Shown: positions 1-8,210, counted from the stretch's first letter. The stretch is DNA of 64,000 nt from Natrinema halophilum (GCF_013402815.2 NZ_CP058601.1:1922001-1986000); one strand, 5' to 3'. Numbers and translations: made by a program. The notes: generated by a model not told the origin, from the letters alone.

Positions 1-2
1 AA

Positions 3-215
3 CACGAAGGGATTGACACTCTTTCACACAACGAACGTATCCGTGTTGCTTGTCGCCTTCTCCGGTACGGGTGGGAACCCACTTGGGAGTGGTTCAAGGA
101 GCGGTTCGGTTCATCGTTCAAGCCCGAGGTAACACACTGTTTCCTCAGAGGGATAGTTGAGGAGAGTAGCTTTGAGGAGTACAACCACATCGACGTTCCT
201 GCCCTCCCCGCTTGA
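3..215 (+). CDS. C-terminal fragment of an unrecognised protein (5' end outside window)
   Basis: An open frame enters from the left edge and runs about 70 codons to a TGA at 213-215. The visible tail contains the stretches LSHNERIRVACRLLRYGWEP and HCFLRGIVEESSFEEYNHID. It has a helical, mixed-charge composition and no transmembrane segment. The phrase around LSHNER and a following cysteine recalls C-terminal parts of replication or primase-type proteins of archaeal plasmids and proviruses, but that is only an impression. Its position in a probable integrated element fits an element-borne gene. Function is not assigned. Confidence 0.5.
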   Translation, partial: HEGIDTLSHNERIRVACRLLRYGWEPTWEWFKERFGSSFKPEVTHCFLRGIVEESSFEEYNHIDVPALPA

Positions 216-717
216 CTTCATGGCTCCTTCCTCTCTCTACCTACTGCCTCTCCATCCCTACTCCCCCACACCCCCCACCTAAGTTATGGTGCAAAATCGC
301 TGTACGGCGAAGGGGCTTCCCCCGAATAGGGATTATCCGCTTATAAATGGGTTAGAGTAGAGGAATCCACTCCCTATTGAGTGATCGATTGGATTGTGTT
401 ACTCGCACCCTCGATGCGGGGAATCGCTTGGAAGAAAAAGTGAGAGAAGCTTCGCTGTCGGAGTCCCCATACGCCCAGTTTCGGGATAATCAACACACGG
501 GAATTTTGGCGGCTCAGACAAGTGGTGATCGCCGCTTGATGTTGTGGAACCGGCGGTAGATACAGGTCAAGCAGTTACCGCAAAGGCAGTCAATACCTAT
601 GATAACTGCCAAGAACAGCGTGCTGAATACAGAGCATACGTTCAGCACGAAACGGAAGACGAGCAACGGTCGAGTCACGTCGACTCAGTCATCAGACCAT
701 TGATATTCGCGCCCTTG
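216..717. other. Intergenic stretch with one promoter-like element
   Basis: No convincing gene. A C-rich run (about 255-280) is followed by a box A-like sequence, cttataaatgg, near 340-350. A TTG-initiated 60-codon frame (377-559) and a 20-codon GTG frame (381) follow at the right distance for leaderless transcripts, but neither has haloarchaeal codon preference or a recognisable sequence, so neither is called. The end of this stretch is the 3' flank of the convergent DUF1254/DUF1214 gene. Confidence 0.4.
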
Positions 718-1848
718 TCACTCGATCGGCTCGGCTTCGGGGAACTGATAGCTCCCGTCGAGAATCTCCTCGCGCGGACCGTAGAGCCGGACCACGTAGA
801 ACCACTCCGCTGGCGTGTAGAGGAAGTTCGGTTGATCGGGGTCACCGCCGAAATGGATCGTGACACTACCGTCATCGTTCGGCTCTGCAGTCACGTTGTT
901 GAACGAGTACGCGTCGTACTCGTTCTCCTCGAGAAACCCGTCGTTGTTGTAGACGGTGACCGACCAGAATCCGTCGACGGGGACGTCCTGGACGGTGAAC
1001 GTGTGTGGCGTGTCACCGTCGTTCTGGTCGGGGACCCTTTGCAGATAGATCGTTTCTGGCTCCGGAACGCCGCCCGGTGTCACAGTGGCGAGATAGTACT
1101 TCACAGGGTTGACCTCGTCGACGTCGCCATAAGCACCGCTGTAGTCGTCAATCGTTTTCATGACTGTGACGAGCGCGTCGAAGAGTTCTTGGTGTGCCTG
1201 GCGGTCCCAATTGGGAATCTCGAACGCGCCGGCTGAGTCCTGGCTCACCGCGAGTTCGTCCTGTAATTCCTGGACAGTTGCTACGTCATCCGGATCGTTC
1301 GGGTCGACGAACGTGCGGACGATGACCCACACGTACCGCGTCCCGACCCCGTCCTGGGTCAACGTGTACTCGCCGGAATCCTGATACGCCTCTTTCACAT
1401 ACGCGTCCTCATCCATGACGACCATCGACTGGTGACGATCACCGGAGTCCGGCTTGGTAATGGTGACCGGCTCGGTCAGGTCGAAGACACCGATCGAATA
1501 GATCGTGTCGCGATTGGGCAAGGCCGCGATCCGCACGTCAGGGCCGACTATCGTCGGGAAATGATAAAACTCGCCGAACCCGCCTTGTTCGACGATGTTC
1601 TCCATCATTAGATGTATCTGTGACCGTGGGAAGTTTTCCCACGTGACTGGAACTGACCCGTCATCTGCTGACGTCTCGGTTTCAGCCTCGTGGGTGTTCG
1701 CCTCCGAGGGGTTTCGGCTGGCAGTGGCACTGCCACCACCCAGCGCGAGCATGCCGGCAAGGCCCGCCCCGCGAAGTGCGCTTCGGCGCGTTGCCCGCAG
1801 CAGTTCGGAACTCGATTCTGGCGTCGTGTGATGTGTCTCGTTACTCAT
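718..1848 (-). CDS. Tat-exported DUF1254/DUF1214 domain protein
   Basis: 376 aa. The N-terminus has a twin-arginine signal (TRRSALRGAGLAGMLALGGG, about residues 20-39), so it is predicted to be exported folded and perhaps lipid- or membrane-anchored. Residues about 70-170 match the DUF1254 core, with the phrase LPNRDTIYSIGVFDLTEPV, and about 245-370 match DUF1214 (YYLATVTPGG, GFWSVTVYNNDGFL, ending near the C-terminus). Bacterial relatives of this two-domain family have no settled biochemical role. The protein is shorter than many relatives because the N-terminal domain is compact. It is a lone gene, with an A/T-rich promoter-like element at about 1918-1927 on its upstream side. Confidence 0.85.
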   Translation of the reverse strand: MSNETHHTTPESSSELLRATRRSALRGAGLAGMLALGGGSATASRNPSEANTHEAETETSADDGSVPVTWENFPRSQIHLMMENIVEQGGFGEFYHFPTIVGPDVRIAALPNRDTIYSIGVFDLTEPVTITKPDSGDRHQSMVVMDEDAYVKEAYQDSGEYTLTQDGVGTRYVWVIVRTFVDPNDPDDVATVQELQDELAVSQDSAGAFEIPNWDRQAHQELFDALVTVMKTIDDYSGAYGDVDEVNPVKYYLATVTPGGVPEPETIYLQRVPDQNDGDTPHTFTVQDVPVDGFWSVTVYNNDGFLEENEYDAYSFNNVTAEPNDDGSVTIHFGGDPDQPNFLYTPAEWFYVVRLYGPREEILDGSYQFPEAEPIE

Positions 1849-2601
1849 GGCTCATGCCTCTCTGAGTGGCCCACAGCAGCAGTTGTTACCGACTCACACG
1901 CCCGTACTCCAGCATTCCATATAATACAGTGACGATACTTGAGAAGAATTTCATGACATGACGATCGTAATAGATAGCTGACCATATCTGAATTCTTGTC
2001 AGTTCTCTGTACCTGTAGTGAGCGATCAGAAAGATCAGTTCGTGCTGCATTCGCGCTCTGTATTCAACACGACCCAGCGAACATCATCGGCACCTAATGG
2101 AAATTTCGGCGTTCAGTTTGCAGTAGATACCTATCGGCGGTTTCACGACTCCATAGCCGAAACGAAAAATCCTGACACTCAGCCGGAAAATTCGCACGCG
2201 GGGTTACCAAATACGCGCTCTCAGGCGCCGGTCAATGTTCTAACCGGACGGGGTTACTGCATTGAGTCGGTTGTTCTTCCCGACGCTCGATGCAGTAGAT
2301 CACTCTGGTAGTTCCTCGTAGAGATCGAGCTGGATCTCGCACAGGATCGCCACGCCGATCGTGAGTTCGCCCCCGATCCTTCGACAGACTGATGATATGG
2401 TTTGAGGTAGTGGCGGCTCCCATCGACGTTATCCACCACCTCAATGCGGCAAAGCCTTCAGACAAACCTCACGGATTCATTGTGAATTGAGGCAGCTTTT
2501 CTCAGGTGTAGAGCTTGACCGTTTATTTTCTGTATCTTAGATAAGCTATCATCTCCGTATTTCACCTAAGAACTATTTCATAGCAAAGTATAGATAGACG
2601 C
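1849..2601. other. Long spacer with a decayed minus-strand coding remnant
   Basis: 753 bases without an intact gene. Base composition is lower in G/C than the flanking chromosome-like genes. The only coding-like material is a minus-strand remnant at 2300-2428, listed separately. The last 80 bases are A/T-rich and presumably carry the promoter of the gene starting at 2602. Confidence 0.4.
2300..2428 (-). pseudogene. Remnant of an unrecognised gene (C-terminal end)
   Basis: A short minus-strand frame with no start codon ends in CRRIGGELTIGVAILCEIQL followed by DLYEELPE and a stop at 2300-2302. This composition looks like a genuine protein C-terminus, while the frame is closed upstream by a TAA near 2429. 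A second frame just upstream (about 2375-2437) reads VDNVDGSRHYLKPYHQSV, which suggests a frameshift inside one former gene. The family was not recognised. A chance open frame remains possible. Confidence 0.35.
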
Positions 2602-2964
2602 ATGGAAGGTCCAACAGAAGGTGATACGCTATATGTGGTCGTAGATAAAGTAGCGAACGGCAGCGGAGATGGTCTGGCTCGGCCTACTGATGACCCATCT
2701 TATGCTGGGAAGAATATTCATATTCCTGATTCAGACCGTGGCGACATTTATGAAATTGAGATCGTCCATACATCTCCAATGCATGTTGTTGGTAAGCCAA
2801 TTCAGGAATTTTCGCTTGATGATGATGTGGTGAATGCCAAGGAGGTAAAGGAGACAAACAACCTTGAGGAACAAAAGCTGGTCATCAGGAAGGAGAATGA
2901 TTACGGGGTAGAATACAAGAAACAAGTGAAATCAACTCGAGAGAAGATGCCTGACCGAATATGA
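2602..2964 (+). CDS. Small A/T-rich protein with a TRAM-like N-terminal domain
   Basis: 120 aa. Residues about 5-65 have the pattern of a TRAM/OB-type RNA-binding fold: LYVVVDKVANGSGDGLARP, then NIHIPDSDRGDIYEIEIV and HVVGKPI. That is the alternation of short strands with a GDG.A motif seen in archaeal TRAM proteins. The remainder (about 70-120) is charged, Lys/Glu-rich and probably helical. Codon use is strongly A/T-biased compared with the rest of the window, indicating recent acquisition, and the next gene (3045) shares that bias. Archaeal TRAM proteins bind RNA; a similar role here is inference. Confidence 0.6.
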   Translation: MEGPTEGDTLYVVVDKVANGSGDGLARPTDDPSYAGKNIHIPDSDRGDIYEIEIVHTSPMHVVGKPIQEFSLDDDVVNAKEVKETNNLEEQKLVIRKENDYGVEYKKQVKSTREKMPDRI

Positions 2965-3044
2965 GTTATCAATCTATTGTGAATTAGCTCAGTTGACTTC
3001 TAATCATCCCAAATGCTATCACCAACCCAATACTATATTGTCTC

Positions 3045-3479
3045 ATGGAAATCTCGGATAGAAAAGACAAGACAGGGCGTTTGAAAATAAACATCAGTAA
3101 CCTGTCAAAAGAATATACGAGGCTAACAATTGGGGAGCAAAAGTTCCAACTTCAAGAGACTGAATTACGTTTGTTAGAAGATCAAGCCAGTAAGGCAGTT
3201 GATCGCCAGACCCCTTCTAAACGCCCAATTGACCACCCTACACGCATAAATGATGTCGAGGTGGGAATGGACTTTGACGAACGGGTGCTATTTGATAGTT
3301 TAATTGAGATAAACCGTGTTGGAGAGGTAACTGCATTGAATATCCTTGAAAAGATAGTGGTTAGTACATTGGATGAAATAACAAAAGAAGATCTGAAAGA
3401 TATAGATGGGGTAAAGGAAGATTCAGTAGACAAAATTTGGTTGTATCTAAGGGGGTTCTACGATGGGGCTACAGAGTAA
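3045..3479 (+). CDS. Small A/T-rich protein with C-terminal helix-hairpin-helix
   Basis: 144 aa. The N-terminal half (1-75) is basic and unrecognised. The C-terminal half (about 85-135) fits a helix-hairpin-helix DNA-binding unit: INRVGEVTALNILEKI followed by TLDEITKEDLKDIDGVKEDS. This is the tandem HhH pattern with two glycine-containing hairpins (RVG.. and DGV..). It follows the TRAM-like gene by 80 nt on the same strand, shares its A/T-rich codon use, and ends two bases before the convergent integrase gene, so it is likely element cargo. DNA binding is predicted from the motif; the biological role is unknown. Confidence 0.6.
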   Translation: MEISDRKDKTGRLKINISNLSKEYTRLTIGEQKFQLQETELRLLEDQASKAVDRQTPSKRPIDHPTRINDVEVGMDFDERVLFDSLIEINRVGEVTALNILEKIVVSTLDEITKEDLKDIDGVKEDSVDKIWLYLRGFYDGATE

Positions 3480-3480
3480 A

Positions 3481-4485
3481 TTAGATATCCATTAGGTGTT
3501 CCTCCCGTCGTTCCATCTTCTCACTCTTTGTTGCGTGATCATAGTGCTTATCCAGTACTTCGATAGTCATATCCACTCTGTCTGCTGTCACATCTCGAGG
3601 CTGACCAGCATTGAGCGATTCCGTCACATATCCCCGACGGAGTGCGTGCGGACCGACTGAACCTGGACACTTACTCGCCGTATTGTAGGAGGTCGCTTCA
3701 CACCCCTCAATGCTTCTATCCATTGGACATTCTGCAGTGTAATGACACGGACGAGTTGCTGTGTAGATATTCCGCTGGATGGTTGATGGCTCACATCGTT
3801 TTCCGTGAGAGGTCATGAGAAGCGGCATCCGTCCCTGTTCATCCACTCCACCTGAATGGTTCCACTCGAGATAATCCTCGATCACCTCGACTGTCTCACG
3901 GTCGATACGCACGTCACGTTCGCCCTTGCGCTTGTTCTTTAGCGGAGTTCCGGTGTTCGGACGGTGACGGACCTTCAGGTGGGGCTTGGGTCCAGCATCG
4001 AGATCGTCAATATCGAGCGCGTACAGCGAACTTCGTCGCATACCCGTCTTCCAAAGAACAGCGAAGATAACGTGGCGCAGCGAAGCATACTCGTGTTTCT
4101 GTAGGTGGCCGAGTATCTGTGTGGCTTCTTCACGTGTGAGCATATCACTGGACACTTCCTCCTCGCGGCTCGGCTTGGGGATACGAACCATCATGTGCAG
4201 ACCGTCGGGAACGGCGTTGACGTGTTCGCAGAAGCGGATGAAGTCCTTAATGCAGGTCATGTCCGTCTTCAGCGTGATCGGCTTCACGCAGTCGAGACGC
4301 CACTCCTTGAACCGCTGAATCTCGTCGCTGGTTAGCGTGTTCAGGTCATTGATACCACGCTCGATGAGCTGATCACAGAAGATATTCAGCGTCGTCTTGT
4401 AGTTCGCAAGCGTCGAATCGGTAACGTCGGTGGACTTGTCTTTCAGGTAGCGGTTCTTCGCTTCGTGCGGTGGGGTAGCATTCAT
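3481..4485 (-). CDS. Tyrosine recombinase / phage-type integrase
   Basis: 334 aa from the ATG at 4483-4485. Tyrosine recombinases cut and rejoin DNA through a 3'-phosphotyrosine link. An N-terminal SAM-like core-binding domain (about 10-105) precedes the catalytic domain. The first catalytic Arg is in WKTGMRRSSLYALD, the HxxR box is HALRRGYVTE, and the nucleophile Tyr is in VLDKHYDHAT near the C-terminus. A Cys-rich insert (CHYTAECPMD, GCEATS, KCPGS) resembles those of other haloarchaeal integrases and may bind zinc. The open frame continues 57 codons further upstream, but that part merely translates a tRNA fragment, so the inner ATG is preferred. Its neighbouring tRNA 3' ends are probable attachment sites. 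Confidence 0.92.
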   Translation of the reverse strand: MNATPPHEAKNRYLKDKSTDVTDSTLANYKTTLNIFCDQLIERGINDLNTLTSDEIQRFKEWRLDCVKPITLKTDMTCIKDFIRFCEHVNAVPDGLHMMVRIPKPSREEEVSSDMLTREEATQILGHLQKHEYASLRHVIFAVLWKTGMRRSSLYALDIDDLDAGPKPHLKVRHRPNTGTPLKNKRKGERDVRIDRETVEVIEDYLEWNHSGGVDEQGRMPLLMTSHGKRCEPSTIQRNIYTATRPCHYTAECPMDRSIEGCEATSYNTASKCPGSVGPHALRRGYVTESLNAGQPRDVTADRVDMTIEVLDKHYDHATKSEKMERREEHLMDI

Positions 4486-4565
4486 TGTCGTATCTTCCAC
4501 CGAACACGCGAGAGCGCGGGCAATGAGATCAACACCCCGAGCGCTTCCACTCTCACGCTGAGGAC

Positions 4566-4590
4566 GGCCCCATACGTTGCGTGTGGGGCC
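4566..4590. promoter_or_regulatory. 11-bp inverted repeat upstream of the integrase
   Basis: ggccccatacg (4566-4576), a 3-nt loop, then cgtgtggggcc (4580-4590). The arms pair throughout with one G-T pair. It lies about 80 nt before the integrase start and 24 nt before the first tRNA 3' end. It could be a recombinase arm site, an operator or a transcript hairpin. The sequence alone does not decide. Confidence 0.4.
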
Positions 4591-4613
4591 ATTGTCCGAA
4601 GCGTAAGAGACCT

Positions 4614-4639
4614 CGGGTTCAAATCCCGGCGAGTCCATA
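4614..4639 (+). repeat. tRNA 3'-end copy (att-like), copy 1
   Basis: Reads as a T-arm and acceptor 3' strand ending in cggcgagtcca, resembling the 3' end of haloarchaeal tRNA-Ala. There is no matching 5' half upstream, so this is not a whole tRNA. It matches copy 2 (4746-4771) at 25 of 26 positions. Consistent with an attachment site remnant left by integration into a tRNA gene. Confidence 0.7.
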
Positions 4640-4686
4640 ATTTTCGCCGCGAGCAAATTCGCGAGCGGTGCGAATTGTCGGCGATG

Positions 4687-4702
4687 CCCGGATTTGAAGC
4701 CC
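4687..4702 (-). repeat. Inverted T-arm-like sequence between the two tRNA ends
   Basis: cccggatttgaagccc is close to the reverse complement of the T-loop part of the flanking tRNA ends (about 12 of 15 positions). Folded as a tRNA T-arm it does not pair, so it is no tRNA gene. It may be another degraded target-site copy in inverted orientation. Confidence 0.3.
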
Positions 4703-4745
4703 TACCAGTCGCAGCGCCGAGCGTCGCGAGGTAACCGTCTGGTTC

Positions 4746-4771
4746 CGGGTTCAAATCTCGGCGAGTCCATA
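4746..4771 (+). repeat. tRNA 3'-end copy (att-like), copy 2
   Basis: Second copy of the T-arm plus acceptor end, differing from copy 1 by one base, 132 nt further right. Everything to the right is chromosome-like, so this copy may mark the outer element border. An intact tRNA gene is not present in the window. Confidence 0.65.
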
Positions 4772-4797
4772 CGCGCTCCGCGCGTTCGGTAATCGCA

Positions 4798-5070
4798 CTA
4801 AGACGCACGTACGATACTGTCCCGAAACTCGTCGAGGCCGGCCGTAAGGTCCTTGACCAGGACGCTCTGTCGCTCGAGCTCTAAACAGCAGTGGTGATAC
4901 GGCGCGCTTGGCCACAGGGCGTGCGCCAGTCGAGCCGTCCGCACTCGCCGCTTCGAGATGCCGGTCGACCACACCCGCCCCGAGAGCGAGCCGGCGTCGT
5001 TGCAGGACCCGATCGAATCCTCGACGATGAGCGATTCGTCGTCCAGACGAATCTCGTCGCCACTCTGCAT
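4798..5070 (-). CDS. Small hypothetical protein downstream of MFS transporter
   Basis: 90 aa from the ATG at 5068-5070. Starts MQSGDEIRLDDESLIVEDS and ends with a helical LVKDLTAGLDEFRDSIV. One Cys pair (YHHCCLE) and no membrane segment. The start lies 11 nt after the stop of the MFS gene on the same strand, so the two are probably co-transcribed. Acidic composition and G/C-rich third positions fit a real haloarchaeal gene. The family is not recognised; a role linked to the transporter is only suggested by position. Confidence 0.55.
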   Translation of the reverse strand: MQSGDEIRLDDESLIVEDSIGSCNDAGSLSGRVWSTGISKRRVRTARLAHALWPSAPYHHCCLELERQSVLVKDLTAGLDEFRDSIVRAS

Positions 5071-5081
5071 GGCGATCGGGT

Positions 5082-6308
5082 TTACGTCTCTCCTGGCTCG
5101 GGCGCGTACCACGCCAGGACTGCTCCGAGCGCCCCGAGGGTGCCAGCGACGAGGAAGGCCGTCTCGTAGTTCGAGGCGTCGATGAGCCGCCCGGCGGCGA
5201 TGGGTGCGATGAACGCCCCCGCCAGGCCGACGCTCGTGAGGAAGGCGACGGCTGTTGCGGCGACGGCTGGCTCGACCAGCTCACGGACGTACGCGAAGAC
5301 GAGGCCGAGGCACAGTTGGATGGCGAACCCGGCGATAAGCAGCGCCGCGACGACGACGGGGATGGTGCGAATCGCAGTAAAGCCAGTGATGACGGGCGTC
5401 GCCACGAGGAAGGAAAGCAGGACGACCGGGCGGCGGCGGCCGCCGAAGAGGGTATCCGAAAGGACGCCGCCGGCCACTCGCGAGAGCACGCCAACGGCCG
5501 GAAACAGGGCGACGAGTGCACCGCTGAGCCCCAGCGACAGCTGCAGGTCTTCGGTGAGGTACGATGGTGCCCAACTGTTGATGAACAGATACAGCGTGTA
5601 GCTGAGGAACCCGACGAGGCCGACCGTCCAGACGCGGCGGTTCGTGACGACGCGACCGAGGTCCGACAGCGTCGGCGCCGACGTCCCGGTAGCGTGTCCG
5701 CTGCCGCGACTCATCGGCCAGAAGATGAGCACTCCTACGAACGCGATGCCCGTGAAGATGGGAAAGATAGCCGGCCATCCGAACTGCTCGGCGACGATGG
5801 GGCCGGTGCCCTGCCCGATGGCGAAGCCGACCGGCCCGCCCGCGGAGAGCGTCGCCACGGCCGTCCCCTGCCTGGCAGGGCCGAACGAGCGCGCGACGAT
5901 GTCGATGCTTGCGTTCCAGACGACGATGTAGGCGACGCCGCCGAGGACGCGTGAGGCGACGAGCGACCAGTAGGCGCCAGCAGTCGCGGCCTGCCAGCCC
6001 CACACTCCGGCGACGAGAAGGAGACCGACCGCCACGGCGACGGCGTACCGTGAGTTCGTTCGGTCGAGCACAATCCCGACCGGAATGCTCGCGAGAACCG
6101 CCGTCCCGAACATGACACTAACGAGGAGGCCAGCCGCCGAGGCGCTGACTCCCAGCGACTCCCGAATGAGCGGCGTCACGCTCGCCGGCACGAGTTCGTA
6201 GGCGCCGAGCGCCATGGACATAAGAATCGCGCCCGCGAGCAGTCCCCAGCGGGCGCGCCTGCTCGTCACGGCCGTCGTGTCATCCAACGTGGCGTCCGCG
6301 CTCGACAC
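5082..6308 (-). CDS. MFS transporter
   Basis: 408 aa, GTG start. Twelve hydrophobic segments in two bundles of six, with a cytoplasmic loop near residues 205-225 (RGSGHATGTSAPTLSDLG). The signature of the major facilitator superfamily is seen after TM2 (GIVLDRTNSRYA) and in the second half (GVLSDTLFGGRRRP). It resembles the CynX/NarK-like and drug-proton antiporter branches, but the substrate cannot be read from the sequence. It is the first gene of a likely two-gene unit with the 90-aa protein that follows. It sits at the chromosomal side of the att-like repeats. Confidence 0.9.
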   Translation of the reverse strand: MSSADATLDDTTAVTSRRARWGLLAGAILMSMALGAYELVPASVTPLIRESLGVSASAAGLLVSVMFGTAVLASIPVGIVLDRTNSRYAVAVAVGLLLVAGVWGWQAATAGAYWSLVASRVLGGVAYIVVWNASIDIVARSFGPARQGTAVATLSAGGPVGFAIGQGTGPIVAEQFGWPAIFPIFTGIAFVGVLIFWPMSRGSGHATGTSAPTLSDLGRVVTNRRVWTVGLVGFLSYTLYLFINSWAPSYLTEDLQLSLGLSGALVALFPAVGVLSRVAGGVLSDTLFGGRRRPVVLLSFLVATPVITGFTAIRTIPVVVAALLIAGFAIQLCLGLVFAYVRELVEPAVAATAVAFLTSVGLAGAFIAPIAAGRLIDASNYETAFLVAGTLGALGAVLAWYAPEPGET

Positions 6309-6535
6309 ACAGACACGGTCTATTCCGGCGCCGTATTAACCTAGCGCGATGCGTTCGAATTGCCCGCTCGCTGTGCCGAATTAACTCACCACCGAGCGAG
6401 TGAAATATAGCTCCGTTATCTGCTGCATCAACTCCCCGTATTCAGCAGGCCACTTCTGACAGCGACTCAGGAGATTGGTTCCGGCCGTGATGAATACAGC
6501 GCGTCTCTCCCGGATCGGGGCCACGAACTCCCCCG

Positions 6536-6546
6536 ATTATTTATAG
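6536..6546 (+). promoter_or_regulatory. Box A (TATA) for the membrane protein at 6567
   Basis: attatttatag is centred about 26 nt before the ATG at 6567, the spacing for a leaderless haloarchaeal mRNA. It rules out the in-frame ATG at 6552, which would precede the transcription start. Confidence 0.6.
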
Positions 6547-6566
6547 ACCGTATGTATGTCCTCTAT

Positions 6567-7199
6567 ATGGGTAGTGCTACCCTTTCACGCTGGGAGACGG
6601 TCGAACAGTGGAGTCCCACGCTGTTTCTCCTCGGCGGATGTTTGATGGCTGGACACGCGGCACTGTCGGGAATTCGAGCATTCACGGAGCTGGCCACGCC
6701 ACCAGACGTGTTTGTGACCGTAGGGCATTTCGTCGCGCTCGTTGGATTACTCGGTCTGTATCCCGTACTCGTCGACCGGACGCCAGTAGTCGCACGGATC
6801 GCTCGCGCCGTGCTCGTCGTCGCAGCCGCGAGTTGGTGCGTGATGACCGGCACGCAACTGCTCGCGCTCGCCGGAATCGTGGCCTCGTTAGAGGCCGTCC
6901 TTCCAGACAGCTTCTTTATGATCGTGCTCACGACCACGATTCTCACGTACGGGCTGTTCGGCATCTCGGCGCTTCGAGCGGACAGACAGTCGCGGAGAGT
7001 CGGGCTCTTTGTCCTCGCACCGGGTGGACTTACTGTTGTCCTGATTGTGAATTCTGCCATCGGCGGGGCGAACGCAGTTGCCGGTGTCGGTATCGGCGGA
7101 GGACTGACGCTGTCCATGCTGGCGCTGGGATACATCCTCCGATCGTGGGGCGGTCAGTCTGAACGCACACCACCGGTCGGCGATGCGAGCGCTGGGTGA
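6567..7199 (+). CDS. Multi-pass membrane protein, paralogue of the protein at 8472
   Basis: 210 aa, start chosen from the box A position. Five or six hydrophobic helices with short loops. The opening, LSRWETVEQWSPTLFLLGGC, aligns with LERRSPTLYLIAAV of the second copy. The two also share GLLGLYPVL versus GLMGLYRPL after the second helix, and YGLFGISALR versus YGLFGVTSMQ after the fourth. This gene ends 6 nt before the ArsR-type regulator gene, so the two are likely co-transcribed. No enzymatic motif is visible. The family is known to me only as a haloarchaeal membrane protein; function unknown. Confidence 0.75.
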   Translation: MGSATLSRWETVEQWSPTLFLLGGCLMAGHAALSGIRAFTELATPPDVFVTVGHFVALVGLLGLYPVLVDRTPVVARIARAVLVVAAASWCVMTGTQLLALAGIVASLEAVLPDSFFMIVLTTTILTYGLFGISALRADRQSRRVGLFVLAPGGLTVVLIVNSAIGGANAVAGVGIGGGLTLSMLALGYILRSWGGQSERTPPVGDASAG

Positions 7200-7205
7200 T
7201 GCGGT

Positions 7206-8210
7206 GTGAGTAATACAGATACCACTGAGTCGCAACGGAAGGGGTCCCATGGGTCCCATGGACCAATTGGGCGACACGCGATCGAGGCGTTCGCGTTGCT
7301 CGGGCACAAGACGCGATTGGAAATCCTCTTGGCAATCTGGAAGGCCCATGATTTGCGGGCGGACGACAACGCTGTTGCGTTCTCCCAAATCCGTAAGCGG
7401 GTGGAACATGACGATCCGGGAAACCTGCGCTATCATCTCGAGCAACTCGACGGACAGTTCGTGCGCCAGCAGGCCGACCGCGGCGGGTACGAACTCCGCG
7501 TCCCCGCCCAACAGCTCATTCAGACAGTGATTGCGGGTGCTGGAGTTCACGATGAGTACCTCGAGCCGACCGACATCGACCAGCAGTGTCCATTCTGTGG
7601 TGCCCAGACAGTGATGAGCTACCGCGAGGGGATTCTCTTCTGGGCCTGCCACGAGTGTGGCGGCATGACGCCAGGACAAGACTTTGCCTCGTTTGACCCG
7701 CCCGGACCGCTGACCGCACACCCCTTCGATCCGGCCGGCCTCGACGAATGGACGCCCGATGAACTCCGGGCAGCGAGTACGGTCGTCGGTCGGCGACGAC
7801 TCCGGTCGGCGTTCGACGGCGTCTGTCCAAACTGTTCCAGTCCAGTAGACAGCTGGTTCGACTGGTGCCCAGACCACAACTCGGATGGGTGTGACGACTG
7901 CGGGCTTCGGTTCGGGACGACAGCTCATTTCCGGTGTCGCACCTGCGACCATCACGACGGGTCCACGCCGAAGCACCTCGCGCTCTTTCATCCGGCCGTT
8001 GTCTCGTTCTACGACAATCACGGCATCTCGACACGAGTTCGCGCCGATGACTTCGAACACGCGAGACGCATCTATAGCCTCATGCTCAGCCACCAGGTAA
8101 CGGTGGTCGAGGACGACCCGATTCGCGTGACGGTCACGGCGTCGCAAGATGATGAGATGATTCGACTCACCTTCGACGAGACTGTCAGAGTCGTTGACGT
8201 GTGTCGGTGA
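7206..8210 (+). CDS. ArsR-like winged-helix regulator with zinc-ribbon domains
   Basis: 334 aa, GTG start 6 nt after the preceding membrane protein gene. Residues about 22-100 form an ArsR-type winged helix (FALLGHKTRLEILLAI, then DDPGNLRYHLEQLDG as recognition region). A first zinc ribbon follows at about 125-155 (CPFCG then CHECGG). A second Cys-rich stretch at about 207-250 (CPNC, CPDH, CDDC, CRTC) could hold one or two more metal sites. The C-terminus is a mixed alpha/beta region of unknown type. The architecture is common in haloarchaea. It probably controls the two flanking membrane protein genes; metal sensing is possible but not shown. Confidence 0.82.
   Translation: MSNTDTTESQRKGSHGSHGPIGRHAIEAFALLGHKTRLEILLAIWKAHDLRADDNAVAFSQIRKRVEHDDPGNLRYHLEQLDGQFVRQQADRGGYELRVPAQQLIQTVIAGAGVHDEYLEPTDIDQQCPFCGAQTVMSYREGILFWACHECGGMTPGQDFASFDPPGPLTAHPFDPAGLDEWTPDELRAASTVVGRRRLRSAFDGVCPNCSSPVDSWFDWCPDHNSDGCDDCGLRFGTTAHFRCRTCDHHDGSTPKHLALFHPAVVSFYDNHGISTRVRADDFEHARRIYSLMLSHQVTVVEDDPIRVTVTASQDDEMIRLTFDETVRVVDVCR

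Larger units (their letters stand above)
1..4771. mobile_element. Probable end of an integrated genetic element
   Basis: Inferred from context. A tyrosine recombinase (3481-4485) lies next to two near-identical tRNA 3' ends (4614-4639 and 4746-4771), and the two genes at 2602-3479 are clearly more A/T-rich than the chromosomal genes to the right. Archaeal integrative elements commonly insert in tRNA 3' ends and leave such partial copies. The left border is not visible and must lie outside the window if the element is intact. Whether the DUF1254 gene belongs to it is unclear, since its base composition is chromosome-like. Confidence 0.45.

Noticed and set aside
377-559. 60-codon frame after a box A-like element
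   Set aside because: TTG start, no haloarchaeal codon bias and no recognisable sequence.
544-1236. Plus-strand open frame of 230 codons
   Set aside because: It is antisense to the clear DUF1254/DUF1214 gene; its composition is the mirror image of that gene.
4557-4640. Complete tRNA gene
   Set aside because: The T-arm and acceptor 3' half are present but no complementary 5' acceptor, D-arm or anticodon arm precedes them.
4486-4656. Longer N-terminus of the integrase
   Set aside because: The extra 57 codons only translate a tRNA 3' end and the hairpin; the SAM-like domain starts after the inner ATG.
5281-6003. Several long Arg-rich frames over the MFS gene
   Set aside because: Shadows of the MFS transporter frame; G/C-rich genes create such overlaps on both strands.
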